Source of the DNA: Candidatus Acidulidesulfobacter diazotrophicus
GTDB taxonomy: Bacteria > SZUA-79 > Acidulodesulfobacterales > Acidulodesulfobacteraceae
Reading direction: 5' to 3'
Assembly: GCA_004195025.1 (NCBI GenBank)
Contig: SGBB01000001.1
Location: 1 to 64,000, forward strand
DNA length: 64,000 nt
A program made the position numbers and the translations under genes. How positions within the stretch are numbered: position 1 is the first letter of the stretch; each line of letters opens with the position of its first letter. Of this stretch, positions 9,454-18,280 are shown in pieces. The notes below the pieces were generated by a model. That model ran no database searches. It was given only the letters and a program-made list of their open reading frames with translations, and had not been told where the DNA came from.

Positions 9454-10641
9454 TTACAATCCTATTTCTTCGTCAGTCAGATAACATGCGGGGTCAGGAG
9501 ACCACAAATCTCCGGAAGCAGCTTCCGATCTAACTCTGAAATTGCCGTTGCATACATCAAGCCATTTGCACTTTGCGCATCTTCCTTTAACATATTCTTT
9601 TTTATTTTTTAACTGTTTCATCAAAGGATTTGAAACAGTATCCGACCAAATCTCACTAAATTTTCTTTCTTTTACGTTGCCGAACGAATAATGTCTCCAG
9701 AATTGGTCTGCGTAAACTTCTCCGTCCCAGCTGACCGAACCTATTCCTACGCCGGAGCTGTTTCCTCCGTTCATTTTAAGCAGTTCCATAACGTTACCTG
9801 CCAATTCCGTCTGTCCTTCTTTTAATAATTTTAAATAAATATAAGGTCCGTCCGCATGATTATCTACAGTTAAAACTTCCTTTGCGTTGTCTTTCGAATA
9901 TATTTCTTTTGTAAGCTCAAGAATAGTATCCACTGTTTGCCTTGCTTCTTCATGCGTAAGGTCTTCTTCCATAAGTTTTGTGCCTCTTCCGGCATAAACA
10001 AGGTGATAAAAACAAACTCTCGGGATATTTTCTTCTTCCAAAAGTTTAAAAATTCCGGGTATTTCCTGAGCATTTCTTTTATTTATAGTAAATCTTAAAC
10101 CGACTTTAATTCCTGCTTCTTTGGCATAATTTATTCCATTTATGGCTTCGGCGAAAGCCCCTTTTTTTCCTCTGAATTTGTCATGAACTTCCGAAAGCCC
10201 GTCAAGACTTATTCCTACATAAGACAATCCAACCTGTTTAAGCTCTTGAGCAAGTTCCCTTGTAATTAAAGTTCCGTTTGTAGATATTACGGCTCTCATT
10301 CCTTTAGATTTTGCATAGAATGCAAGATCAAGAAAATGAGGGTGCATTAAAGGTTCGCCGCCTGAAAAAAGCATAACGGGGGATCCGAAAGAAGATACGT
10401 CGTCTATAAAAGCTTTTCCTTCTTCTAATGTCAATTCATTATTATATTGAAGATTTTTGGACTGCGAATAGCAATGTATGCAGTTTAAATTACAAGTTTT
10501 AGTCATATTCCATACTATAACAGGTTTTTTATCTTCTGAAAATTGCAAAAGATGAGACGGCAAGTTCTGCGACATTCGTCCATATCGTAACGCATCGGAA
10601 GCATGTACTCCGCCGCAATACAGTTTTGAAATTCCTATCAT
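9454..10641 (-). CDS. ahbC: AhbC, 12,18-didecarboxysiroheme deacetylase (radical SAM)
   Basis: Removes the two acetate side chains of didecarboxysiroheme to give Fe-coproporphyrin III, the substrate of AhbD. The 395-residue protein begins MIGISKLYCGGVHASDALRY, a start characteristic of AhbC. The radical-SAM motif CNLNCIHC is at residues 50-57, followed by the glycine motif GGEPLMH. Near the C-terminus CAKCKWLDVCNGN and a later Cys (DPACYL) form the SPASM-type auxiliary cluster site. It is related to NirJ of heme d1 synthesis. The adjacent AhbD and absence of heme d1 genes in the window favour AhbC. It follows the CobA-HemD fusion by 45 bases on the same strand, so co-transcription is likely. 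Confidence 0.92.
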   Translation of the reverse strand: MIGISKLYCGGVHASDALRYGRMSQNLPSHLLQFSEDKKPVIVWNMTKTCNLNCIHCYSQSKNLQYNNELTLEEGKAFIDDVSSFGSPVMLFSGGEPLMHPHFLDLAFYAKSKGMRAVISTNGTLITRELAQELKQVGLSYVGISLDGLSEVHDKFRGKKGAFAEAINGINYAKEAGIKVGLRFTINKRNAQEIPGIFKLLEEENIPRVCFYHLVYAGRGTKLMEEDLTHEEARQTVDTILELTKEIYSKDNAKEVLTVDNHADGPYIYLKLLKEGQTELAGNVMELLKMNGGNSSGVGIGSVSWDGEVYADQFWRHYSFGNVKERKFSEIWSDTVSNPLMKQLKNKKEYVKGRCAKCKWLDVCNGNFRVRSEAASGDLWSPDPACYLTDEEIGL

Positions 10642-10686
10642 TTTATTTATTTAACCTCGCTTACTTATTTTAATTTATTAATTTTA

Positions 10687-12285
10687 TTAAAATTTTTCAC
10701 TATAAAAACTTACTATTCCTTCAACGAAAGAATTAATATTCACATCTTTAGATATTATATCAGATTTTATACCAAACCTGAAAGCATATTCGGCTGTCTT
10801 CTTTCCTATTGAAGCAAAATGAATGCCTACTGAACCATCCGAATTAGATTTAAGTATTTTATCCAATAAACCTTTCTGCGCCGCCTCAATACATTTTATA
10901 AAATTTTCAACGGTTGAATAGCTTGTAAACGTTATAAGATTTACGGGGGGATTGCCTGTATTAAAATTTTTAAATAAATTTTTTGTCTTCTCTATAGATG
11001 TCTGAGGCAAAACAGTTTCGTACACAGGAAGATTATTTAAAACAGCTCCGTTAGAAACAATGTATTCAGGCAATTCGCTATTTATTTTTAAAGCCTGCGG
11101 AAATAGAAATTTTTTTCCTTTAATATTTATTTTATTGTTTAAAAATTCTAATTCTTTTACAATTCCGCCCTGAGAAAATATTTCAGGCGACGAAGGGGAA
11201 ATATCGGCTATAATACCGTATTTTTTTAATTCTGCGGATGTTGCCGAACCTACTGAAATAATTTTACAATTGTTCAATATTCTTAAATCCTTATTTTGTG
11301 AAAATATTCTTTCAAAATATCCTTCTACGGCATTTGCGCTTGTAAAAATTAAGAAATCATAATAATCAATTTCTTCTATTGACTTCAAAATTGCAGCTTC
11401 GTCAATATTTTCACTTTTTTTTATTATTTCAATCAAAGGAAGTTCTATTGTTTCTGCGCCGTATTTTTTTAAATCGGCAGACAATACGGAAGATTTTCCG
11501 GTAGAACGGGTGATTAGCGCTTTAACGCCGTTCAACGGTCTTTTCTCAAACCATTTTATCTTTTGCCTTAAGCGGACTACATCTCCTACAATCAATATTA
11601 AAGGACTTTTTAAACCTTCACTGCGCACTTCTTCTTCAATACTTTTAAGTGTTCCGACGGCAACTTTTTGATTTGCCGTTGTTCCTTCCTGAATAACGGC
11701 AGCGGGAGTATTTTCATTTTTTCCCGCATTTACCATTTCATTAATAATATTGGCAAGATTTTTATATCCCATTAAAACAACAATAGTAGAAGCTCCGGTT
11801 ATTTTATCCCAGTTTATACTTGTTTCTTCTTTATGCTCTCCTTCATGCCCCGTGACTATAGCAACGGTTGAAGAATAATCTCTGTGCGTTAAAGGAATAC
11901 CTGCATAGGCTGGAACGGCAAAAGAAGACGAAATGCCGGGTATAATTTCAAAGTCTATTCCTTCTTCATATAATTTTTCGGCTTCTTCCCCGCCTCTTCC
12001 GTATAAAAAGGGGTCTCCTCCTTTAAGTCTTACGACTGTTTTGTTTTCTTTTGCTTTTTGCGCCAGCAATTCGTTTATAGAATACTGGGGAAGAGTATGA
12101 TTTGAAGACCGCTTGCCCGCATATATTATTTCACAGTCTTTTCGCGCATATTTTAAAAGGTCGTTGGAAATAAGACTATCATAAACTATAACATCTGCTT
12201 CACCTATAACTCTTTTTGCTTTCAAAGTTAAAAGTTCGGGGTCCCCCGGTCCTGCTCCTGTAAGATAAACTAAAGGTTTACTCAT
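10687..12285 (-). CDS. Fused uroporphyrinogen-III C-methyltransferase (CobA) and uroporphyrinogen-III synthase (HemD)
   Basis: A bifunctional enzyme of 532 residues. Residues 1 to about 240 are the SAM uroporphyrinogen methyltransferase, with LTGAGPGDPELLTLKA at the N-terminus and VVRLKGGDPFLYGRGGEE and IIPGISSSFAVPAYAGIPLT further on. Residues about 250-532 are HemD, which cyclises hydroxymethylbilane to uroporphyrinogen III (KALITRSTGKSS start, FLIFTSANAVEGYF core). Together the domains convert hydroxymethylbilane to precorrin-2. Such fusions are known in several anaerobes. The gene lies between hemC, which makes its substrate, and ahbC. A hexanucleotide array separates it from hemC. Confidence 0.93.
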   Translation of the reverse strand: MSKPLVYLTGAGPGDPELLTLKAKRVIGEADVIVYDSLISNDLLKYARKDCEIIYAGKRSSNHTLPQYSINELLAQKAKENKTVVRLKGGDPFLYGRGGEEAEKLYEEGIDFEIIPGISSSFAVPAYAGIPLTHRDYSSTVAIVTGHEGEHKEETSINWDKITGASTIVVLMGYKNLANIINEMVNAGKNENTPAAVIQEGTTANQKVAVGTLKSIEEEVRSEGLKSPLILIVGDVVRLRQKIKWFEKRPLNGVKALITRSTGKSSVLSADLKKYGAETIELPLIEIIKKSENIDEAAILKSIEEIDYYDFLIFTSANAVEGYFERIFSQNKDLRILNNCKIISVGSATSAELKKYGIIADISPSSPEIFSQGGIVKELEFLNNKINIKGKKFLFPQALKINSELPEYIVSNGAVLNNLPVYETVLPQTSIEKTKNLFKNFNTGNPPVNLITFTSYSTVENFIKCIEAAQKGLLDKILKSNSDGSVGIHFASIGKKTAEYAFRFGIKSDIISKDVNINSFVEGIVSFYSEKF

Positions 12286-12354
12286 ATAAAATTTTTCCTT
12301 ATCTTATATTGATCGTATTCATTATTGTTATTATTGTTATTTATATTACTTTTT

Positions 12355-12425
12355 ATTGCTATTGCTATTGCTATTGCTATTGCTATTGCTATTGCTATTG
12401 CTATTGCTATTGCTATTGCTATTGC
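12355..12425. repeat. 6-bp tandem array (ATTGCT), about 11.8 copies
   Basis: Perfect head-to-tail copies of ATTGCT fill much of the spacer between hemC and the cobA-hemD fusion, about 70 bases upstream of the fusion's start codon. In the tetrapyrrole transcript the array would be in the intercistronic region. A plus-strand frame through it encodes alternating Tyr-Cys and is not a gene. Confidence 0.97.
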
Positions 12426-12475
12426 AGTTTATGTTCCCATGCTATTATATTTTTTTGTTATTATTTTCGTTATTT

Positions 12476-13555
12476 TTATTTATTTTTAGATAAAATTTCC
12501 GCACCACCCTTTTCTATAATAATTTGAGCGAGTTTTTTGCCTAATTCTTTATATTCCGATTTGCTTCCTTTAATTTGTTCTTCTAAATATTGCCCGTCAA
12601 TATTAGAAACAAATCCTTTAATATTTATTTCAATTTCATTATTAAGACTGCTATCGGCATCAAAATATGAATAAACGCCGACAGGCGAAGCACACCCGCA
12701 ATCTAATATTTTAATAAACTGCCTCTCGGCATAAGTTGAAACAAAGGTGTTTTCATCGTTAATAAATTGCAAAATTGCGTCTAAACCTTGATTTTCTTTT
12801 GCAAATTCAATTGCTATCACTCCCTGTCCGCATTGGGGGATAAAAACAAACGGGTCAAGATAGAAATCAATCAAATGCTCAAGACCTAATCTTATCAATC
12901 CGCTTGATGAAAGTATAATTGCATCAAAAAAACCATTTTTCACTTTTTGAATTCTTGTGTCAATATTGCCTCTTAACGGCTCAAAAATTAAGTCATCTCT
13001 TAATCTCTGCATAAGAATTCTTCGTCTTAAGCTTGATGTTCCGATTATTGAATGAGGCTTAAGCAAACCGACGACATCAACAAATGAAGCCACCTTTTTT
13101 TTTGTATCTATATTATTATTTATATGATTGTTTGCAAGCTCTGAATTTAAATTTACGCGGGTTGTTTTACCGCTAAATTGGTCTATTGCGGATTCATTTT
13201 TTAATATTATACAATCTCGGGGATCATCTCTTTTCAGTACGCATCCAATCGTCAATTCATCGGGTATAACCTGAGGCACGTCTTTTAAACTGTGAACCGC
13301 GATATCTATTTCGCCTGCAAGCAAAGCTTCTTCAATTTCTTTTACAAATAAACCTTTACCGCCGAAAGAGCTCAGAGAAGCATGCATAATTTTATCGCCG
13401 GATGTTTTAATAGTGATAATTTCTACATCAGCGTCTATATTTTGTTCTTTAAAAACATTTAAAAGTTTGTCTTTAACGGTATTTGCCTGATAAAGTGCGA
13501 GTTTACTGCCGCGCGTGCCCAATTTTACGATATACTTACTATTATTTAATTGCAT
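12476..13555 (-). CDS. hemC: Porphobilinogen deaminase (hydroxymethylbilane synthase)
   Basis: Condenses four porphobilinogen molecules to hydroxymethylbilane in the cytoplasm. The N-terminus carries LGTRGSKLALYQANTV, the middle carries VHSLKDVP and SSLRRRILMQRLR, and the dipyrromethane cofactor attaches at the Cys of LDCGCASPVG (about residue 288). At 359 residues it is about 45 longer than usual. The excess is a low-complexity insertion near 120-168 (for example NSELANNHINNNIDTKKK) just before the GTSSLRR motif. All recognised active-site residues are kept, so it should be functional. It is 36 bases downstream of hemA and upstream of the cobA-hemD fusion. Confidence 0.95.
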   Translation of the reverse strand: MQLNNSKYIVKLGTRGSKLALYQANTVKDKLLNVFKEQNIDADVEIITIKTSGDKIMHASLSSFGGKGLFVKEIEEALLAGEIDIAVHSLKDVPQVIPDELTIGCVLKRDDPRDCIILKNESAIDQFSGKTTRVNLNSELANNHINNNIDTKKKVASFVDVVGLLKPHSIIGTSSLRRRILMQRLRDDLIFEPLRGNIDTRIQKVKNGFFDAIILSSSGLIRLGLEHLIDFYLDPFVFIPQCGQGVIAIEFAKENQGLDAILQFINDENTFVSTYAERQFIKILDCGCASPVGVYSYFDADSSLNNEIEINIKGFVSNIDGQYLEEQIKGSKSEYKELGKKLAQIIIEKGGAEILSKNK

Positions 13556-13591
13556 AATTTTATTATTGTACTTTATTATTGTTTTGTTATT

Positions 13592-15064
13592 TCATTTAAC
13601 TTTTTTATTATTTAATTGAATAATTTTATTATTATAATAATCATGTTTTTCGTTGTTATTGGTACTGTCGCTGCCGTCATTACTATAATCTCCGCAGTTC
13701 AATATTTCTTTTTTAGTTTCTTTGTTTTCCTTATATACGCTGCCGATATTTAAATCTAAATCAAAAAGTATTTTGACTGCCTCCATGAGATTTAAACCGT
13801 TGAAATCAATCTCCGATCTTTTAATTTTAGTAATAGGCTCGTGAAGAATTTTATTTGTAATAGAATTTGCTATTGCTTCTATATTTTCATCTTTATTGTT
13901 AATATATTTGCGCAATTCGGTAAAAAGAATATCATTGACTTTGCTTCTTAGATTTACAATTATCGGGACGGCGTTCAGAGAATTTTTCCAGTCCATGAAG
14001 TCTTTTGCTTCTTCTTCTGTTATCTTTTCCGCAAAATCTGCCTCCTGTTGTCTTACATCAATATTATTTTCAATAATTTTGCCGATATCGTCAATATCAA
14101 AAAGATATACATTGGAAATTTTATTTATTTCAGGGTCAATATTGCGCGGAACCGATATATCTATTAAAAAAATAGGTTTTTGTTTTCGCATTTTAATAAT
14201 AGGCTGAATATCTTCGTACTTTATGACATACGTTTCAGCGCCGGTAGAACATAATACTATATCGGCTACCGTTAATATTTTATAATATTCGTTAAAGTCA
14301 ATAATTGTTTTAGAATCATATCCGTCAAGTTCTTCCGCAAGTTTAACGGCTTTTTCTTTTGTCCTGTTTGTAATAAATATTTCGCTAACTCCTTGTTTTA
14401 TGAAATGTTTAGCTGCAATTTTACCCATCTCTCCCGTTCCAAGCAGTAAAACCTTTTTATTGCTTATATCGTTAAATATTTTTTTGGCAAGTTCTACTGC
14501 CGCATAACTTATTGAAACAGGCGCAGCTGCTATTTTTGTCTCTGTCCTTACCCTTTTAGCGCAGTAAAAAGCTTTATGAAAAAGCTTATTTAAAATTAAG
14601 CCTGTATTTTTAAATTCGCAGGCTTCGTTATATGACTCTTTTATCTGGCCTAAAATTTGCGGTTCGCCTATTATCATGGAATCTAAACTTGATGTAACGA
14701 TAAAAAAATGCCTTACTGCTTCAAAATTTTTATATATATAAAACATACTCTGTAATTCTTCATTTTCAAAATTATTACCGAATAAATACCTAAGTATAAT
14801 ATTTTTTATAATTAAGGCATAATCCGTATTTTTATTACCGTTGTTAGGACTACCCGATACTGCAAATATAAATTCAGCTCTATTGCATGTAGAAATTATC
14901 GCCGATTCTTGAATTAGCTGTTTTCCTGTTTCTTCATTAAACAATTGTTTAATATCAAAAATAAATTTACTCCTTAATTCTTTTGTAAGAATTTTCTTAG
15001 ACACTTCTTCTCTGTGAAATATGTCTGACGATTTATGGTTTAAACCTGTAATAATAATTTCCAT
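13592..15064 (-). CDS. hemA: Glutamyl-tRNA reductase
   Basis: Reduces glutamyl-tRNA(Glu) to glutamate-1-semialdehyde with NADPH, the first committed step of the C5 tetrapyrrole pathway. The catalytic Cys is in ISTCNRAEF (Cys60). GEPQILGQIKESY follows, then the NADPH-binding LLGTGEMGKIAAKHF and the segment STGAETYV. A helical dimerisation domain occupies the rest. At 490 residues it is longer than the usual 420-450, with an Asn-rich C-terminal tail (DYSNDGSDSTNNNEKHDYYN). The HemX/CcsA-like membrane protein is immediately upstream and hemC downstream. This order recalls the hemAX gene pair of Bacillus, where HemX affects HemA levels. Confidence 0.95.
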   Translation of the reverse strand: MEIIITGLNHKSSDIFHREEVSKKILTKELRSKFIFDIKQLFNEETGKQLIQESAIISTCNRAEFIFAVSGSPNNGNKNTDYALIIKNIILRYLFGNNFENEELQSMFYIYKNFEAVRHFFIVTSSLDSMIIGEPQILGQIKESYNEACEFKNTGLILNKLFHKAFYCAKRVRTETKIAAAPVSISYAAVELAKKIFNDISNKKVLLLGTGEMGKIAAKHFIKQGVSEIFITNRTKEKAVKLAEELDGYDSKTIIDFNEYYKILTVADIVLCSTGAETYVIKYEDIQPIIKMRKQKPIFLIDISVPRNIDPEINKISNVYLFDIDDIGKIIENNIDVRQQEADFAEKITEEEAKDFMDWKNSLNAVPIIVNLRSKVNDILFTELRKYINNKDENIEAIANSITNKILHEPITKIKRSEIDFNGLNLMEAVKILFDLDLNIGSVYKENKETKKEILNCGDYSNDGSDSTNNNEKHDYYNNKIIQLNNKKVK

Positions 15065-15221
15065 TTTAATTTATTATAAGATACTATTATAAATAATGTT
15101 ATATTTATTTAAATAATTTTATATGTTTAGAATTTTTTAGTTTTTTTATTTTTATTATGCTTTTAATTTATTAATTTATATAAATATTTAATGAACTATT
15201 TTTTTTATTTTAATTTGCAGT

Positions 15222-16106
15222 CTATTTAAAACCATGAAACTCCGGGAACAGATAAAAAGAAAAACCTACTGCTAATAAAATCATAATAAAGCCTGCTATG
15301 CTTAGCAAAGCTGCTTTATTGCCTCTTAAACCTTTTGCAACGCGTTCATGCAATAAAAATGCGTATATAAGCCATGTAATAAATGAAATAATTTCAATAG
15401 GTTTAACGAACGACATAGATTGAAATAAAGCGCTTGAAAGATATATGCCTATAACAATGCCCGCGGTTAAGGCGGGAAATCCCAATTTTAAACACTGATA
15501 ATTCATATTATCCAATAATTCTAAGTTATATCCATTCCCTAAATTAAAATAATTAAAATTTTTGCGAATATTAAATAATCTGGCTTTAGTATTGCTGCTT
15601 TTATTATTGCTATTATTGACGATTTTTAAGTTTTTTTTAAGTTTTAGCTTTCTTTCCTGAAATATATATATTAAAGATAAAATAAATGCAAGCGTGAACA
15701 GTGAATCGCCGGCTAATATAAGAACAATATGCGCTATTAAAAGCCATGAATCTACTCTTAATATAGCGGTAATATCTGCGGAAGGAGCAAAATATGATAT
15801 TAGTAATCCTGCAATGACTAAAGGAGTCGCATAAATAACAATATATTTTGCTTTATATAAAAGTTCAAAAAGAATAATGATAAGCATCAGTATCCATGAA
15901 TTAAGAAAAATCATCAGGTCAATCGGTATAATCATAGTAAAATGATATTTATCTAAACCTATAAAAACAATTGCGCTCTGGATAATAAAAGCCGAATATA
16001 TAAAAAAAATAAAAGATTTATACGGATTATCTTTTTTGAAATAAAGAACCGCATAAGATAAAACGTATAATGTAAGCGGAATAAAATAATAATTTTTAAA
16101 AATCAT
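15222..16106 (-). CDS. HemX/CcsA-like cytochrome c assembly-type membrane protein
   Basis: A 294-residue polytopic protein with about eight hydrophobic segments, of the CcmC/CcsA/HemX superfamily. Recognisable features are the segment ILRVDSWLLIAHIVLILAGD near 115-135 and FVKPIEIISFITWLIYAFLL followed by HERVAKGLRGNKAALLSIAG near the end, which parallel HemX proteins encoded beside hemA. CcsA proteins handle heme for cytochrome c maturation; HemX of Bacillus lowers HemA. Which role applies here cannot be told. A polar loop rich in Asn and Lys lies near 155-195. Its ATG overlaps the stop of the upstream precorrin-2 dehydrogenase gene (TAATG), so the two are translationally coupled. Confidence 0.82.
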   Translation of the reverse strand: MIFKNYYFIPLTLYVLSYAVLYFKKDNPYKSFIFFIYSAFIIQSAIVFIGLDKYHFTMIIPIDLMIFLNSWILMLIIILFELLYKAKYIVIYATPLVIAGLLISYFAPSADITAILRVDSWLLIAHIVLILAGDSLFTLAFILSLIYIFQERKLKLKKNLKIVNNSNNKSSNTKARLFNIRKNFNYFNLGNGYNLELLDNMNYQCLKLGFPALTAGIVIGIYLSSALFQSMSFVKPIEIISFITWLIYAFLLHERVAKGLRGNKAALLSIAGFIMILLAVGFSFYLFPEFHGFK

Positions 16107-16753
16107 TAACGGACTTCCTCAAGAAAATTGCTTAAAAATAAACTGATATCATTATATTTTTTTTCCTTCACTAATTCAAAAAGTTCTGAGGAAAGAAGTT
16201 TGTCAAATATTTCTTGATTTTTTTTTTGCGGTAAATTCTTCTTTTTTACTTCTTTTCTTACTAAACCTAAAATTTTTACAAAAACAGTATATTCTTCTCC
16301 GTATATTTTTTCTAAACCTTCCCTTATCTTTCTTGCAAACAAAGGGCTGAATCCTCCGGTAAATATTGCAATGTCAAATTCTCCTCTTGATACTAAGGCA
16401 GGAAGCGTAAACGTGCATAAATCCGGTTTGTCAGCCACATTTATTAAAATATTTTTTTGAATGCATCTTTTATATAGCTCTTCTTCCGTCTTTGTATTTT
16501 CATCGGTAGGCGAAATAGCACAAAAAACTGCAAAAAAACCTTCTTCGTCACCAATTTCATATATTCTTTTAACCCATTTAATTTTTGATTTTTTTGCTAT
16601 GGTGTCAATATCACCTATGATTTCAGGAGAAATAACGGTAATTTCAGCACCTTTTTCAATAAGCCGCTCTATTTTTCTTGATGCGACATTACCTCCTCCG
16701 ACGACAAGCACTTTTTTATCAAAAATATTTAAACCAATCGGATAATATTTCAT
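16106..16753 (-). CDS. Precorrin-2 dehydrogenase (siroheme synthase N-terminal type)
   Basis: A 215-residue NAD-dependent enzyme that oxidises precorrin-2 to sirohydrochlorin. The Rossmann motif VVGGGNVASRKIERLIEKGA lies near residues 16-35, followed by ITVISPE. The segment NVADKPDLCTFTLPALVSRG is the family motif near 110-130, and FTGGFSPLFARKIRE follows. It resembles Met8p and the N-terminal half of CysG; the ferrochelatase function cannot be assumed. It is the first gene of the tetrapyrrole block and overlaps the HemX/CcsA-like gene. The product feeds the siroheme branch that AhbA/B, AhbC and AhbD continue to heme. Confidence 0.92.
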   Translation of the reverse strand: MKYYPIGLNIFDKKVLVVGGGNVASRKIERLIEKGAEITVISPEIIGDIDTIAKKSKIKWVKRIYEIGDEEGFFAVFCAISPTDENTKTEEELYKRCIQKNILINVADKPDLCTFTLPALVSRGEFDIAIFTGGFSPLFARKIREGLEKIYGEEYTVFVKILGLVRKEVKKKNLPQKKNQEIFDKLLSSELFELVKEKKYNDISLFLSNFLEEVR

Positions 16754-16822
16754 AAAATAATTGTAATATGTTTTTTATTAATACATTAATACATTAATGT
16801 ATTGTAGATTTATTATAATATT

Positions 16823-16985
16823 TCAAATTTGCCGTTAGGATTGTCAAATATATCGCAATTTAAGGAATATTAGATTCCTGCTTCCTTCGGAATAACTGCA
16901 TATAACTGGCAAACTTTTAAAATCCCTCAATGTCATTACCGCGTATGCGGGGATCCGGAATAAAATTTTCTATAGGCAATTTTGA
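16823..16985. repeat. MITE-like element, about 163 bp, in the 16754-17082 gap
   Basis: The ends TCAAATTTGCC (16823-16833) and GGCAATTTTGA (16975-16985) are inverted repeats with one mismatch. The inside contains the divergent inverted pair GGAATAAC (about 16889) and GTCATTACC (about 16932). The right half matches the 9220-9311 element closely. The rest of the gap (16754-16822 and 16986-17082) is A+T-rich spacer with no feature that I can see. Confidence 0.7.
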
Positions 16986-17082
16986 GTATATCTATGCCGC
17001 TTTTTTTAATATCTATTCTATACTATTCTTATAATTAATATTTATTTAATTTATTTATACTTTATTGCATTCAGCTTTAATC

Positions 17083-17649
17083 CTATTCACTGAAAATTTC
17101 CGCCGAAAATATATAAATATCCGCATTTTCTTTATAGGCATCATTAGGCAGTCCTGCTTTTTGAGATACTGCTTCCAAAAATTGTGTTTTATTCATATGA
17201 TATTCGGTTGCCACTTGAGGCAGTAAAACACCATGATATGGTCCTTTCATTATATACAAGCCATGTTTTCCTATTGTAATTTCATCAAAACTGCTAATTT
17301 TTTCTAAAGGACTTAAAACCGATATTTCTATACTAATATTATTAATTTCCAAAGAATCAAGGGGTCTGAATCTTGGGTCGTTAAATGCCGCTTCGTATGC
17401 CATTTTATATATATTAGTATAAATAGGTACATTTGAAACAAAGTTTCCTATGCATCCTCTTAATTGTTCACCGTTTGTCTTTAAAGTTACAAACACGCCC
17501 GCTTTTTTCTTTAAGTTATCAGTCAAAGAGACTGCGAGCTCCTCGGAATTTAAATAATTATCTTTTTTTCCGCTCAAAGAATCTTCAATAGATTTTCTGG
17601 CAATTTTTATTAACAGTTTTTTCTCATTCTCAGTTAAATTGTATTCCAT
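17083..17649 (-). CDS. AMMECR1-domain protein
   Basis: A 188-residue cytoplasmic protein of the AMMECR1 family, conserved from bacteria to humans and without a settled biochemical function. The signature LRGCIG sits at about residues 63-68 after GVFVTLKTNGEQ. AYEAAFNDPRFRPL follows, and HGVLLPQVATEYHM marks the C-terminal part. In many bacteria the protein is part of the AmmeMemoRadiSam set with a Memo-like protein and a radical SAM protein. Those partners are not seen next to it here. Downstream is the MITE-like gap and then the tetrapyrrole block on the same strand. Confidence 0.88.
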   Translation of the reverse strand: MEYNLTENEKKLLIKIARKSIEDSLSGKKDNYLNSEELAVSLTDNLKKKAGVFVTLKTNGEQLRGCIGNFVSNVPIYTNIYKMAYEAAFNDPRFRPLDSLEINNISIEISVLSPLEKISSFDEITIGKHGLYIMKGPYHGVLLPQVATEYHMNKTQFLEAVSQKAGLPNDAYKENADIYIFSAEIFSE

Positions 17650-17665
17650 TTATATTCGCCTTTTT

Positions 17666-17695
17666 TATTAAATTATTAAATTATTAAATTATTAA
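17666..17695. repeat. 8-bp tandem array (TTATTAAA)
   Basis: Nearly four copies of TTATTAAA lie just upstream of the AMMECR1 gene start. They occupy the short spacer to the OsmC gene and could fall in the 5' leader. Confidence 0.8.
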
Positions 17696-17720
17696 TATTA
17701 TTAATAATAATAAATTTATA

Positions 17721-18149
17721 TTACACAATATTATACGAATATTCTATATCAGCAGCTTTTTGGAGCATTGCCCAAACACTGCAGTATTTATCTTTTGAAA
17801 GCGAAATTGCTCTTTTAATTGCATCTTCGTCTATATTAACCCCTTTAAAATTATATATAATGTTAATTTTGGTAAAAACCATGGGGTGTGATGACGCTCT
17901 CTGTCCTTTGACAATTACATCATAAGATTCAATTATCTGTTTTTTTTTGCTTAGAATTGAAATAATATCCATAGAACTGCACCCTGCTAAGCCGATAAGA
18001 AGCAGCTCTGTAGGTTTTATGCCTTCATCGTTTCCGCCTACTTCTTTTGATGTGTCTAAAATGATTTTATAATCAGGATTAGATGAAGAGTATCCCTCAA
18101 ATCGTAAATTTTTTATATGATTAAGTTTGATTTCCATTGTATTTGGCAT
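17721..18149 (-). CDS. OsmC/Ohr-family protein
   Basis: A 142-residue OsmC-fold protein. The central segment GGNDEGIKPTELLLIGLAGC followed by SSMDIISILSKKKQ contains the Cys that in this family acts as the peroxidatic thiol, with an Arg/Lys-containing helix after it. Family members reduce organic hydroperoxides. The single clear Cys in the first motif and the second Cys in KDKYCSVWAMLQKAADIEYS near 117-136 match the two-Cys arrangement of OsmC/YhfA proteins. It is a likely antioxidant protein, though many YhfA-type members lack a tested substrate. AGAGGT-like sequence (AGAGG) precedes the ATG by about nine bases. Confidence 0.85.
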   Translation of the reverse strand: MPNTMEIKLNHIKNLRFEGYSSSNPDYKIILDTSKEVGGNDEGIKPTELLLIGLAGCSSMDIISILSKKKQIIESYDVIVKGQRASSHPMVFTKINIIYNFKGVNIDEDAIKRAISLSKDKYCSVWAMLQKAADIEYSYNIV

Positions 18150-18280
18150 AATAACTTACCTCTGTTTATTAATTAAATTTTTTTTATTTTTTATATTTAT
18201 ATATTTTGTTTGTATAAAATTTCATAAATAAACATAAATAAAATTGATAAAAAAATTATTATTTGTTTAAAATTTTTTCA

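Noticed and set aside
12309-12527. A plus-strand frame with alternating Tyr-Cys residues
   Set aside because: It is the translation of the ATTGCT array and overlaps the end of hemC on the other strand; it has no family resemblance.
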